Positions 1-11,610 of a DNA stretch of 64,000 nucleotides are shown in pieces. This DNA comes from Clostridium gelidum. Its GTDB lineage: Bacteria > Bacillota > Clostridia > Clostridiales > Clostridiaceae. Location of the stretch: NCBI RefSeq assembly GCF_019977655.1, contig NZ_AP024849.1, positions 1,335,001-1,399,000 on the forward strand. The letters are read 5' to 3'. The notes beneath the pieces are model-generated. The model did not search any database. It had not been told where the DNA came from and was given only the letters and a program-made list of their open reading frames with translations. Made by a program: the position numbers and the translations under genes. The stretch's first letter is position 1. Every line of letters starts with the position of its first letter.

Positions 1-2430
<2,430 letters not shown>

Positions 2431-2566
2431 ATTATTTAATCAAGTTGTAAATATACATTAATTCTATATGCAATTTTGAAAGAACATAGTTTTTTCAAAG
2501 GAAAACAAATTCTAACGAATTTGAATAAGTTCGTTCAACCAAATCATAGATTTGGGAACTCACTTA

Positions 2567-2684
2567 ATCTCGTGACGATGGCATAGAGGTAACACTCCTT
2601 CCCATTCCGAACAGGACAGTTAAGGTCTATAGCGCCGATGGTACTGCACGGGTGACTGTGTGGCAGAGTAGGACGTTGCGAGGT
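2567..2684 (+). rRNA. 5S ribosomal RNA
   Basis: About 118 nt with the hallmark CCATTCCGAACAGGACAGTTAAG segment split across loop C and helix III, and a closing helix formed by TCTCGTGACG at the start and TTGCGAGGT at the end. It lies 136 nt after the 23S gene, in the usual 23S-5S order. No tRNA gene is seen between 23S and 5S or after 5S. End positions are set by the terminal helix. Confidence 0.95.
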
Positions 2685-2688
2685 AAAT

Positions 2689-2719
2689 AAAAAAGATAGT
2701 TATTATAACTATCTTTTTT
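2689..2719 (+). terminator. Rho-independent terminator of the rRNA operon
   Basis: A perfect hairpin, AAAAAGATAGTTAT followed immediately by its complement, ends in a run of seven T. It starts a few bases after the 5S gene, so the operon ends here. Confidence 0.93.
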
Positions 2720-2942
2720 TGTTGTATAAAGAAATTACTTGCTAAGGCGGTATTTTTTATTTAGAAAATATAGCATAAATTGTATTGTCTCATTAGATAA
2801 ATTATTTTACTAAACATTAATAAAGATAATATATTTTTAAATATATTATATAATAATGGAAATGCCTCATTCATTTAAATTTTATGAATATAATAAAGTA
2901 TATTTGTAATTTATTGCTAAATAAGAGGGGTGTAACTTAATA

Positions 2943-4691
2943 TTGAAGTTAAATAAAGAGTATTCTAGTAACGCTGATAAAATTTTTGTTAATGGAGTCA
3001 TATATAGTATTGATGATAAAAACAGTGTTTATGAATCAATGGCTATTAAGGATGGACGTATATTGGCTTTAGGATGTAATGAAGAAGTAAGAAATTATTC
3101 TACTGATAAAACAGAAATAGTTGATTTGAAATTTAGAATAATGTTGCCAGGGTTTATTGATACTCAGTGTCACATACCAGAAAGAATAATGATGAAAAAG
3201 GATGCATTGTCTTTATTTGAGGCTGGTAATCCTTCCCAATACTTAACTTCAATTCAAAGCTACGTTGATGCTCATCCAGAAGAAAAGATAATTTATGGAG
3301 TAGGTTGGAAAAGCTCTGATTTTGAAGGAAAAGAAAATGATCCAAATAGATATATAGAAGTATTTAAAGGTCCAAATAAAAAGTGGCTTGAAAAGATAAT
3401 AACTGATAAACCAATAGTATTAAAGGATTGTAATAATCATACCTTATGGTTAAATAAAGAAGCATTTGAGTATTTCAAAATAACTAAAAATACAAAACCT
3501 CCAGTTGGAGGCAAAATAGAATTAGATGAACAAGGAGAATTATGGGGTACATTAAAAGAAAATGCTATAAGATTGGTTAATATAGATAATGCTAAGAATT
3601 ACAAAGATAATGAATACTTAAGTAGATTTATAAAATATCAGAATATTTTACATTCATATGGAATAACAACAATAAGTTTAATTGATGAGGAAGAATTAGA
3701 AATAACATTGGAACTTTATAGAAGGCTGGAAATAACTAATAAACTTAAGCTCAAAATAATCTATGGGTTTACCATTATGCCATATAGTGTATGTAAAAAA
3801 ACTATATGTGAACAGATACATCAATTAAAAAGAAACAGAATAATGTATAAAACAGACCTATTCGATGTATCAATAGCAAAGTTTTTAGCAGATGGTATTA
3901 TAGAAATGGAAACAGCGTATTTGTTTAAACCTTATGAAAGCATAGGTGAAAAATACACTGAAACTAATGGCATTTTTAAGTGGGATATAGTTGAATTTAA
4001 AGAGGCAATAACCATGGCAAATAGACTGGATTTTAATGTATTTATTCATGCAGTTGGAGATTTTGCTTGTAAATTAGCAATTGATGCAATAGACGATTCT
4101 GCTAATAATATGAAACATAGCTATAGAAATTCATTAATTCATATTGATTTGATAACTAAATATTATATAAGAAGAATGAAACTTTTAAATATAAATGCTA
4201 TAATACAACCATTTTGGTTTTATAAGAATGTAAACTCAAGTAAAAATGAAGTACTAGTAATAGGAAAACAAAGAGCACACAGAGAATACCCAGTTAAATC
4301 ATTAATTGATCAAGGAATTGTTACAGCAGGAGCTTCAGACCATGGAGTTACTGAAGAGTCTAGTCCATTAAATGCCATTGAATGTGCTATAATACGCAAT
4401 TTATATGATTTTATCCCTTCAAGATATCCTGAAAAAGTAGATTTGAATGATACACGATATAGGTTAAACCCTAGTGAGAGAATATCAGTAATTGAAGCTA
4501 TTAAAGTATTTACCATAAATGCAGCTTATGTACTAGGTAAAGAAAAAGAAATAGGAAGTTTAGAAATTGGGAAAAAAGCGGATTTCATAGTATTAGATAA
4601 AAATATATTTACAACAGAACCATTAGATATACATGATATTAATGTTGTTCAAACATATTTTAATGGGGATTTAGTTTATTTAAATGAATAA
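2943..4691 (+). CDS. Amidohydrolase family 3 protein (YtcJ-like)
   Basis: A 582-residue metal-dependent hydrolase of the YtcJ/exoenzyme-regulatory type. It starts at TTG behind an AGAGGGG ribosome site. Family landmarks in order: PGFIDTQCH (residues ~67-75), DCNNHTLWLN, IHAVGDFACKLAIDAID, the RNSLIHIDLI strand, GASDHGVTEESSPLNAI, and the C-terminal IGSLEIGKKADFIVLD stretch that closes the urease-like beta-sandwich. Family members hydrolyse amides, often N-acyl or N-formyl compounds; the substrate here is unknown. Oddity: the metal-binding HxH motif reads QCH, so the first His is lost, and the usual EHAQ reads HIDL. It may therefore have altered metal binding or activity. It stands alone between the rRNA operon and the sulfhydrylase gene. 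Confidence 0.85.
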   Translation: MKLNKEYSSNADKIFVNGVIYSIDDKNSVYESMAIKDGRILALGCNEEVRNYSTDKTEIVDLKFRIMLPGFIDTQCHIPERIMMKKDALSLFEAGNPSQYLTSIQSYVDAHPEEKIIYGVGWKSSDFEGKENDPNRYIEVFKGPNKKWLEKIITDKPIVLKDCNNHTLWLNKEAFEYFKITKNTKPPVGGKIELDEQGELWGTLKENAIRLVNIDNAKNYKDNEYLSRFIKYQNILHSYGITTISLIDEEELEITLELYRRLEITNKLKLKIIYGFTIMPYSVCKKTICEQIHQLKRNRIMYKTDLFDVSIAKFLADGIIEMETAYLFKPYESIGEKYTETNGIFKWDIVEFKEAITMANRLDFNVFIHAVGDFACKLAIDAIDDSANNMKHSYRNSLIHIDLITKYYIRRMKLLNINAIIQPFWFYKNVNSSKNEVLVIGKQRAHREYPVKSLIDQGIVTAGASDHGVTEESSPLNAIECAIIRNLYDFIPSRYPEKVDLNDTRYRLNPSERISVIEAIKVFTINAAYVLGKEKEIGSLEIGKKADFIVLDKNIFTTEPLDIHDINVVQTYFNGDLVYLNE

Positions 4692-4884
4692 AATCAATAG
4701 CTAGTAGCTATTATGGAAAATGTTTATATATTAGTAACATTAAAAATAAAATTTAGTATCATAATTTGTTTTGGATATTTAATTTCTTTTAAGTATATTA
4801 TTTTATGAGAAGCCTATTTTTGATAGAAATATTATTAAATAGGTTATTTTCAGTAAAATATAAATAAAATAAAAACTTTATTTA

Positions 4885-4913
4885 TTGACATAAATAAATA
4901 ATAGTAGTATTAT
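4885..4913 (+). promoter_or_regulatory. Sigma-A type promoter of the sulfhydrylase gene
   Basis: A perfect -35 TTGACA, 17-nt spacer and -10 TATTAT lie about 85 nt upstream of the start codon. The rest of the 305-base gap (4692-4996) is AT-rich. I see neither the conserved core of an S-box (SAM) riboswitch nor a T-box in it, although such elements often control methionine genes in Firmicutes. Confidence 0.75.
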
Positions 4914-4996
4914 CAAATCATAGTAAAACTATCATATATATATGGATTGTTAAAAATAAAAAATAAAAAGTATAAATAAATGGGGGCAAAAAAATT

Positions 4997-6286
4997 ATGA
5001 GTAATAAGGAAAGAAAATTAAAGTTTGAAACATTACAATTACATGTAGGACAAGAAAATCCAGATCCAGCAACAGACGCAAGAGCAGTACCAATATATCA
5101 AACAACTTCATATGTGTTTAAAAATTCAGCACATGCAGCAGCAAGATTTGGATTAGCAGATGCTGGTAATATATATGGGCGTTTAACAAATTCTACACAA
5201 GATGTTTTTGAAAATCGTGTTGCAACTTTAGAAGGTGGAGTAGCAGGCCTTGCGGTAGCATCAGGAGCAGCAGCAATAACATATGCAATTGAAAATATAA
5301 CAAAGGCAGGAGATCATGTAGTTTCGGCTAAAACTATATATGGGGGATCATATAATTTATTGGCACATACATTACCAACTTATGGTGTAACTACAACATT
5401 TGTAGATCCTACAGATTTAGCAAATTTCGAAAATGCAATTCAAGATAATACTAAATTAATATTTATAGAATCACTTGGAAATCCGAATTCAAATATTATA
5501 GATGTTGATGCACTTGCAGAAATTGCACATAAGCATAAAATTCCATTAATAGTGGATAACACATTTGGAACACCATATCTTTTCAGACCAATTGAACATG
5601 GTGCTGATATAGTTGTGCATTCAGCAACTAAGTTTATAGGTGGACATGGAACATCTCTAGGAGGTGTAATTGTAGATTCAGGAAAATTTGATTGGATAGG
5701 ATCAGGAAAATTCCCACAATTAACAGAAGCAGATCCAAGTTATCATGGTATTAAATTTGCAGAAGCAGTTGGACCAGCAGCTTATGTAACAAGAATAAGA
5801 GCAATTCTACTTAGAGATACGGGTGCATGTATCAGTCCATTTAATGCATTTTTATTATTACAAGGATTAGAAACACTTTCACTTAGATTAGAAAGACATG
5901 TTGAAAATGCTTTAAAGGTAGTAGATTTCTTAAGCAATCATCCAAAGGTTGAAAATGTAAATCATCCATCATTACCTGATAGTGCAGATAATGCATTATA
6001 CAATAAGTATTTTCCAAATGGTGCAGGATCTATATTCACTTTTGAAATTAAAGGTGGAGAAAAGGAAGCACAAGAATTTATTGATAAATTAGAAATATTC
6101 TCTTTACTTGCAAATGTTGCTGATGTTAAGTCATTAGTAATTCATCCAGCAAGTACTACTCACTCACAATTAAGTGGAGAAGAATTATTAGATCAAGGAA
6201 TTAAGCCAAATACAATTCGTTTGTCTATAGGAACAGAACATATTGATGATATAATATATGATTTATCACAAGCATTCGAAGGTTAG
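4997..6286 (+). CDS. metY: O-acetylhomoserine sulfhydrylase (O-acetylhomoserine aminocarboxypropyltransferase)
   Basis: A 429-residue cytosolic PLP enzyme of the Cys/Met metabolism family that makes homocysteine (or methionine) from O-acetylhomoserine and sulfide (or methanethiol). Visible features: the N-terminal FETLQLHVGQ and PIYQTTSYVF blocks, the NIYGRLTNSTQ segment, SGAAAITYA, the PLP-contacting VDNTFGTPYL, the Schiff-base lysine K212 in HSATKFIGGHGTSLGG, and the C-terminal HPASTTHSQLS that binds the substrate carboxylate. The 429-residue length and the NTFGTPYLFRPIEHGAD context fit the sulfhydrylase (MetY) branch rather than cystathionine gamma-synthase. It is monocistronic, with its own promoter upstream and a terminator at about 6380. 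Confidence 0.93.
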   Translation: MSNKERKLKFETLQLHVGQENPDPATDARAVPIYQTTSYVFKNSAHAAARFGLADAGNIYGRLTNSTQDVFENRVATLEGGVAGLAVASGAAAITYAIENITKAGDHVVSAKTIYGGSYNLLAHTLPTYGVTTTFVDPTDLANFENAIQDNTKLIFIESLGNPNSNIIDVDALAEIAHKHKIPLIVDNTFGTPYLFRPIEHGADIVVHSATKFIGGHGTSLGGVIVDSGKFDWIGSGKFPQLTEADPSYHGIKFAEAVGPAAYVTRIRAILLRDTGACISPFNAFLLLQGLETLSLRLERHVENALKVVDFLSNHPKVENVNHPSLPDSADNALYNKYFPNGAGSIFTFEIKGGEKEAQEFIDKLEIFSLLANVADVKSLVIHPASTTHSQLSGEELLDQGIKPNTIRLSIGTEHIDDIIYDLSQAFEG

Positions 6287-6377
6287 ACCTAAATTGAACT
6301 TAAAATAATTACAATTAATTTGAATCATATTAAAGACATCCTTTAATAGATAAAAAATAAAATATATAATTAACCCA

Positions 6378-6424
6378 ATTAGAAGCTAAACAATTATTAT
6401 AAGTGTTTAGCTTCTAGTTTAATT
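6378..6424 (+). terminator. Terminator hairpin after metY, twin of the one at 17.2 kb
   Basis: A 12-bp perfect stem, AGAAGCTAAACA (6381-6392) with TGTTTAGCTTCT (6404-6415), is followed by AGTTTAATTTTTT. It lies between convergent genes. A near-copy with about six differences in 47 nt occurs at 17165-17212. Confidence 0.85.
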
Positions 6425-6477
6425 TTTTAGTACTGAACATTTTTTATTATGTTATTATGTACAGTAAAATATTAAAA

Positions 6478-7248
6478 TTAACGGGTCATTAAATTTTTAA
6501 TTCTATAATCACTCGGATAAACTCCGACATTGGATTTAAATACACGACTGAAATAAAAAGCATCTTTATAGCCAACTAATTCGCCAACTTTTTGAACTTC
6601 CAGATCAGGCTGATTAATTAAAAGTAGCTTTGCTTCGTTAATACGAATTTTTGTAATATATTTAATTGGAGTTTCACCAATATATTTTTTGAATAGTTTA
6701 CTTAAATATTCAGTTGTAAATCCAAATTGATTAGAAATTTTATTCAATGAAATTGTGGATGAGTAATTGCTACGTAAATAAGTTTCCATTAATTTGCTTA
6801 GCTTTTCTGGTTTTAAACTATGGGGGTCAATTGAAAAGGATGATATTTCTTTATTTTCTGAGTCAAGTAGAATAAGGATATTTTGCAGCGCAGTATTAAG
6901 TTCTTCAAGTTTAATAGGCTTTAGAAGAAAATCTTTGGCACCATATTTTAATGCTGATTGAGCATATGAAAAGTCGTTAAATCCACTTAATATCATAGTT
7001 TTAATATGTGGATGATTGTCATGAATATATTTAAGCAGTTCTAATCCATCAGATTGTGGCATTTGTATATCTGTAATCACTAAGGATGGATAATGTTCTT
7101 TTACAAGAAATATAGCATCTTTTCCATTACTAGCCTCACCAACTAACTCAAGAGGAATAGATAGATAGTCAATTTTTTTTATTAAATTTTGTCTGATTAG
7201 ATGTTCATCTTCAGCTACAATATATTTATATTTGTGTATATTGCTCAT
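6478..7248 (-). CDS. Response regulator, CheY receiver plus AraC-type DNA-binding domain (YesN-like)
   Basis: A 256-residue transcription factor. The N-terminal receiver carries the acidic pair E13/D14, the phosphoacceptor D60 in VITDIQMPQSDG, and the switch lysine in FLLKPIKLEE. The C-terminal ~100 residues form an AraC/XylS double helix-turn-helix (SLNKISNQFGFTTEYLSKLFKKYIGETP ... VGELVGYKDAFYFSRVFKSNVGVYPSDYR). It is shorter than the ~370-500 residue YesN norm because the linker is minimal. Its start lies inside the end of the kinase gene (23-nt overlap) behind AAGGAGG, so the two are translationally coupled. It probably activates the divergent binding-protein operon at 9333. Confidence 0.92.
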   Translation of the reverse strand: MSNIHKYKYIVAEDEHLIRQNLIKKIDYLSIPLELVGEASNGKDAIFLVKEHYPSLVITDIQMPQSDGLELLKYIHDNHPHIKTMILSGFNDFSYAQSALKYGAKDFLLKPIKLEELNTALQNILILLDSENKEISSFSIDPHSLKPEKLSKLMETYLRSNYSSTISLNKISNQFGFTTEYLSKLFKKYIGETPIKYITKIRINEAKLLLINQPDLEVQKVGELVGYKDAFYFSRVFKSNVGVYPSDYRIKNLMTR

Positions 7249-9103
7249 AAAAATCCTCCTTGCTTAAATAAATTGGACCACCAATTGTAAAGATTGTCTT
7301 ACCTTTTTGAGAATTATCAATTTTGAAAATAGCATGTTCATTATATAAAAGGTGTAATCTTAAATATACATTTCTAAGTCCCATTCCACCAATTTTTAGT
7401 GTTTTCAACTCTTCATTTATATTGATATTATGGAAGGTAGATAAAAGTTTATTTTTATTTGTATCACTAAGACATCCGCCATTATCTTCAATATGAATTA
7501 GCCATTTTTCATCTTCTATATTAGAACTGATTTTTAGATTCCATGGAGGCGAAGAACTAAAGCCATACTTAAAAGCATTTTCCACAATAGGCTGCACTAT
7601 TAATTTTGGTATTAAAATATCTTTTGTTGATTCTTCAATATTAGAATAATAAATAAAATCTTCTCCATACCTAATTTTCATACACTCAATGTATTTTTCT
7701 GTATATAAAACTTCCTGAAAGAGAGGAACTGCAGTTTCATCATATGTTGTAATATATCGAAAATAATCACATAATGCAGTGCATATGTTTATAATGTCTT
7801 CATTCATATTTTCCTCTGCCATAATGCTTATATTAGTTAAGTTATTGTACAAAAAGTGTGGATTAACAAGAGACTGAGTTGCTTGTAGCTTTGCTCGCGT
7901 TTCTTCCGATTTTAACAATAAAATTTCGTGGGAAGAATCTTTTAATTTATCATACATTTCTAAAAATGATTGACATAATTCAGAAATTTCTCGAATATTG
8001 CTGTTAGCAGAGGTTAGTATGGTTTCGTTTTCACTTAACACTCTACTGAGAGTTACTTTTTTTGTTGCACGAGTTAACTTGCTTAAGGGGGAAGTTAAAC
8101 GACTTGATATAATAAAACATAAAAGTAAAGTGAAAAAAATTGAAATAATAATAATAATAACAAAACCTTCTTTAAATGAACTTAAAGACTTAAAGACAAC
8201 GTATTTTGGTTCACTAGTAACAATTGTCCAATTATATGAGTCGATTTTTTGATAAGACATAAGAACGTTTTCTTTATTATAAGTATCAACAAAATATCCA
8301 ACAGAAGGTATTAGATTATTAGTTTTTATAATATCTATGTAATCTGTGTTAGTAGTTAAATTTGATGCATATGGGTAAACTAATTCATTTTTTTCATTGT
8401 ATACATAAAATGAAGTTGAAGGGTTTTTAATCTTTAATTCTGAAATTAAAGAAAAGATTACATTGGAATCTTGTAATACTTCAACAATGCCTTCTGGATC
8501 ATTACTACTATTAAAAAATACACGAGTTAAAGAGAGAAAATTATCATCTGCTATATCTTTAGATTTTGTTGGTACATTTAATAATTTTGTAGTGGTTGAA
8601 ATATTTTTAGCACCATTTTTTTCAATAGTTGAATTATACCATGGAATGGCTTGTAAATTAATATTTGTAACTCCTTGAAAATAACCAGAGCCGATACATG
8701 TTCCATTTAGGGTATAGAGATTAACTTGAGATGCAGATTGAAATGGACCAATAATCGCTGTAATAATATCATATATGGCTAAAACGTTTTCTCGTGATGA
8801 AGAAAAATTATCTGGTTCAATTTCATCAAGAATATTATTTTTTGCAAAGCTTGTAAAATTCTTTTTAATAGCATTAGAATATACAATATTCATAGATATA
8901 GTAGACATATTCTTAAGCTCTGTAGATACTGATTTGTGAACAGAGGCACAGATAGTTTCTGATTTTGTTTTTGCATCTTTATAAATATTCTTACTATAAA
9001 ATGAATAGAAGCAAATAAAAAATAAGGATAATAATACAGTGACTAGAAGTCCATAAATAAAAAATAAATATACCTTTTGGGAATAATAAAGTTTTCGATT
9101 CAT
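7226..9103 (-). CDS. Sensor histidine kinase, YesM-like (LytS/HisKA_7TM-type His_kinase domain)
   Basis: A membrane kinase of about 625 residues, partner of the AraC-type regulator just downstream. One transmembrane helix near the N terminus (VYLFFIYGLLVTVLLSLFFICFY) is followed by a ~260-residue extracellular Cache-like sensor. A second helix (GFVIIIIISIFFTLLLCFIIS), a HAMP segment, the phosphoacceptor H416 in LVNPHFLYNNL, and a HATPase domain with the N box VENAFKYGF and the G box GGMGLRNVYLRL complete it. I chose the ATG at 9103 because AAAGGAGC precedes it by a proper distance; the frame stays open upstream to a TTG without a ribosome site. It probably senses an oligosaccharide or its binding protein outside the cell. 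Confidence 0.92.
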   Translation of the reverse strand: MNRKLYYSQKVYLFFIYGLLVTVLLSLFFICFYSFYSKNIYKDAKTKSETICASVHKSVSTELKNMSTISMNIVYSNAIKKNFTSFAKNNILDEIEPDNFSSSRENVLAIYDIITAIIGPFQSASQVNLYTLNGTCIGSGYFQGVTNINLQAIPWYNSTIEKNGAKNISTTTKLLNVPTKSKDIADDNFLSLTRVFFNSSNDPEGIVEVLQDSNVIFSLISELKIKNPSTSFYVYNEKNELVYPYASNLTTNTDYIDIIKTNNLIPSVGYFVDTYNKENVLMSYQKIDSYNWTIVTSEPKYVVFKSLSSFKEGFVIIIIISIFFTLLLCFIISSRLTSPLSKLTRATKKVTLSRVLSENETILTSANSNIREISELCQSFLEMYDKLKDSSHEILLLKSEETRAKLQATQSLVNPHFLYNNLTNISIMAEENMNEDIINICTALCDYFRYITTYDETAVPLFQEVLYTEKYIECMKIRYGEDFIYYSNIEESTKDILIPKLIVQPIVENAFKYGFSSSPPWNLKISSNIEDEKWLIHIEDNGGCLSDTNKNKLLSTFHNININEELKTLKIGGMGLRNVYLRLHLLYNEHAIFKIDNSQKGKTIFTIGGPIYLSKEDFYEQYTQI

Positions 9104-9332
9104 TATGATGCTCCTTTCAAAGTGTATTATATAATATTGTTCAAAAAAGTGCAAAAGGAAGTTCTATTTTGTCTATGTTTAATAAATTAATAGGATGTTA
9201 TTATAAAGATGTACTCAATGTAAAGCATATCATTAAGTGGTTATAAGAAATAATGAGTAAGATGCTGATTTGGTATTTTTCAAACAGGTCTCAAAAATAT
9301 ATACAATATTATATAAAATGGAGGGGTAAATT

Positions 9333-10658
9333 ATGAGAAAACGTTTAATAAAATTATTAAGTACTTTATGTATTACTATCATGGCAGGGGGTATACTTGC
9401 AGGATGCGGAGGAAATTCTAGTGGTGATGTAAAATCTTCAAGTAGTAGTGAAAAAGTGACATTAACATTTGGTTCACATCAATCGGGTCTTCCAACATCT
9501 GGGGTTGTACAGGAATTGGCAAAAGAATTTGAAACTGAAACGGGAACTAAAATTGATTTTCAAATTTCACCTGATGCTCAATGGCGTGATTTATTGAAAG
9601 TAAAATTAGATTCTGGTGAAGCACCAGATATTTTCTGTGCAGATGCTGATCCTTTGAATTTAGTAACAAGAGTGAATCCGGAAAAATATGTTATGGATGT
9701 ATCAAAAGAAGAATGGGTAAGTAGAATGGATCCTAATGTTCTTCCTTCAATTTCTAATAATAATAAAGTCTATGGTATTACTTTCCCTGGAAAGAAGATG
9801 TACTTTTATGTATACAATAAAGAAATTTTTGAAAAATTAGGATTAAAAGTTCCTACAAATTATGAAGAATTTAAAAATGTATGCCAAAAGATAAAAGATT
9901 CTGGAGTTACTCCAATTTTTGAAGGAACTCAAAATGGTTGGCATCAAGTACTTCCTTTATTTGAAACAGGAGCTATGTACCAACAAAAGCATGAAGATTT
10001 ATATAACAAACTTAATAAAAATCAAGTTGATTTAGATTCTGTAACAGAATTAGCAACTATTATTAAACAATTAAAAGAATTCTCTAATTTGGGATTCTAT
10101 GGAGAAAATTATCTAAGCAATTCTGTTGAAAATGCTAAAGAAGAAATGGTAAATGGAAAAACAGCTATGTTTATAGCAGAATCTGCATGGAGAAGTGAAG
10201 TAAAAGCAGATTTTCCAGATTTTGATACTAATAAATTAGGTATTTTTGTAATGCCTTGGGGAGATAATCAAGCAATAGGAGTAAATCCAGCAAGTAATGC
10301 ATATTTCGTTAATAAAAATGGCAAGCATACAGATGAAGCATTAAAGTTTCTTGCATTTTTAGCAAAACCTGAGAATTTACAAAAACGTTTAGATGGTCAA
10401 CCAGGATTATCTGAAGTTTGTTGGCCAGAAATTCAATCAAAATATTCAAAAGAAGATCAAGCATATATTGATTCTTTAAAAAAGGGAATGGTTATGCAAG
10501 CTGGTGTTAAATATATTGATAGTCAATGGATGGATATTGGTAAAGATTTAGAAGCTATGTATACTGGAGCGTCAACTCCTGAAGATATTTTAAAAACAAT
10601 TATGAATCGACGTACAGAACAAGCTAAACTACAAAAAGATCCAGATTGGAATAAATAA
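9333..10658 (+). CDS. ABC transporter sugar-binding lipoprotein
   Basis: A 441-residue extracellular solute-binding protein of family 1 (MalE/MsmE type). The signal peptide ends in the lipobox ILAGC with lipidated C25, followed by a Ser-rich linker and the SBP fold (LTFGSHQSG ... AKEFETETGTKIDFQ ... GEAPDIFCAD ... GITFPGKKMYFYVYNKEIFEKLGLKVPTNYEEF). It should capture an oligosaccharide at the outer face of the membrane for the two permeases downstream. With the GH31 and GH3 genes in the same run, a xylose-containing oligosaccharide such as a xyloglucan fragment is the best guess. No ATPase gene is present. The ribosome site GGAGGGG is strong. The divergent YesMN-like pair probably regulates it. 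Confidence 0.9.
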   Translation: MRKRLIKLLSTLCITIMAGGILAGCGGNSSGDVKSSSSSEKVTLTFGSHQSGLPTSGVVQELAKEFETETGTKIDFQISPDAQWRDLLKVKLDSGEAPDIFCADADPLNLVTRVNPEKYVMDVSKEEWVSRMDPNVLPSISNNNKVYGITFPGKKMYFYVYNKEIFEKLGLKVPTNYEEFKNVCQKIKDSGVTPIFEGTQNGWHQVLPLFETGAMYQQKHEDLYNKLNKNQVDLDSVTELATIIKQLKEFSNLGFYGENYLSNSVENAKEEMVNGKTAMFIAESAWRSEVKADFPDFDTNKLGIFVMPWGDNQAIGVNPASNAYFVNKNGKHTDEALKFLAFLAKPENLQKRLDGQPGLSEVCWPEIQSKYSKEDQAYIDSLKKGMVMQAGVKYIDSQWMDIGKDLEAMYTGASTPEDILKTIMNRRTEQAKLQKDPDWNK

Positions 10659-10677
10659 AAAAATTTAGTTATATATG

Positions 10678-10707
10678 AATAAGGTTTCTTCTTGTAGAAA
10701 CCTTATT
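10678..10707 (+). terminator. Intercistronic hairpin between binding protein and permease genes
   Basis: A perfect 12-bp stem, AATAAGGTTTCT (10678-10689) with AGAAACCTTATT (10696-10707) and a 6-nt loop, sits 20 nt after the binding-protein stop. Only a short T-poor tail follows. Such hairpins usually act as partial terminators or 3' stabilisers that give more binding protein than permease. The role here is inferred. Confidence 0.75.
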
Positions 10708-10731
10708 TATATAAAATGGAGGGATTTAGGA

Positions 10732-11610
10732 ATGGATAGAAATAAATTATATCCATGGTATTTTACAAGTGGTGCATTAATTATATTCTTCATGCTTTGT
10801 TTTTTACCTGGAATTATTGGTATATTTTATTCTTTTACTGATTGGAATAATTTTACAGATAAAATTAATTTTACTGGATTAAAAAATTATATAGAAGTAT
10901 TTCAAGGAAAACCAGAATATCGTACATATTTATGGAATACTGTTATGTTTACAACCGTTACAACTATTATGAAGACTGTTGTAGGACTAATATTAGCATT
11001 ACTATTGACACAAAAAGTAATTAAATTAAAAAACTTTCATAGAATGGTTATTTTTTCGCCACAAGTAATATCTTATTTAGTAGTTGGTCTTGTTTTTAAA
11101 AGCATGTTACACCCACAAACAGGTTTTTTGAATAATTTTCTTAAATCTATTGGATTAGACTTTTTAGCAATGAATTGGTTAACAGATTTGAATACAGTTT
11201 TTCCTACTGTTATGTCAGTAGATACTTGGAAAGGTATGGGATACATAATGGTTGTTATTATTGCTGGATTAATGTCTATTTCTCCAGATTATTATGAAGC
11301 AGCAGAGATTGATGGCGCTACTTTTATGCAAAAGTTCCGCTTTATAACATTACCATTATTAAAACCAATTATTATAAATGTAACAATATTAAATGTAACA
11401 TATGGGTTTAGAGTATTTGATATGATTTATTCATTAACTAATGGTGGACCAGGTAATGCAACTGGAGTAATAAATACAGCAGTTTATAAAGAATTCTCAA
11501 ATGGAAATTATGCAATGGGTACTACATTATCGAGTATTTTATTCTTTGTTTTATTATTCTGTCTATATTTCATTATAAAATCTATGGAAAATAAGGAGGT
11601 TGAAATGTAA
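10732..11610 (+). CDS. ABC sugar transporter permease, MalF/UgpA type
   Basis: A 292-residue inner-membrane permease with six predicted helices. It carries the BPD_transp_1 EAA loop YYEAAEIDGATFMQKFRFITLPLLKP, which contacts the ATPase. The frame is open from 10675, but the ATG at 10732 has the GGAGGG site and gives the normal N terminus (MDRNKLYPWYFTSGALII). It forms the membrane channel with the next gene; the stop and the next start share one base. Confidence 0.9.
   Translation: MDRNKLYPWYFTSGALIIFFMLCFLPGIIGIFYSFTDWNNFTDKINFTGLKNYIEVFQGKPEYRTYLWNTVMFTTVTTIMKTVVGLILALLLTQKVIKLKNFHRMVIFSPQVISYLVVGLVFKSMLHPQTGFLNNFLKSIGLDFLAMNWLTDLNTVFPTVMSVDTWKGMGYIMVVIIAGLMSISPDYYEAAEIDGATFMQKFRFITLPLLKPIIINVTILNVTYGFRVFDMIYSLTNGGPGNATGVINTAVYKEFSNGNYAMGTTLSSILFFVLLFCLYFIIKSMENKEVEM

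Noticed and set aside
4692..4996. SAM riboswitch or T-box before metY
   Set aside because: Neither the S-box core nor the T-box sequence and specifier stem can be seen; only a plain promoter is visible.
7998..8678. Plus-strand frames of 84 and 71 codons inside the kinase gene
   Set aside because: They are antisense shadows of the minus-strand histidine kinase, whose domains are continuous there.
9219..9232. TGTAAAGCATATCA upstream of the sugar-binding lipoprotein as a cre site
   Set aside because: The essential central CG is GC, and CcpA binding is then unlikely.
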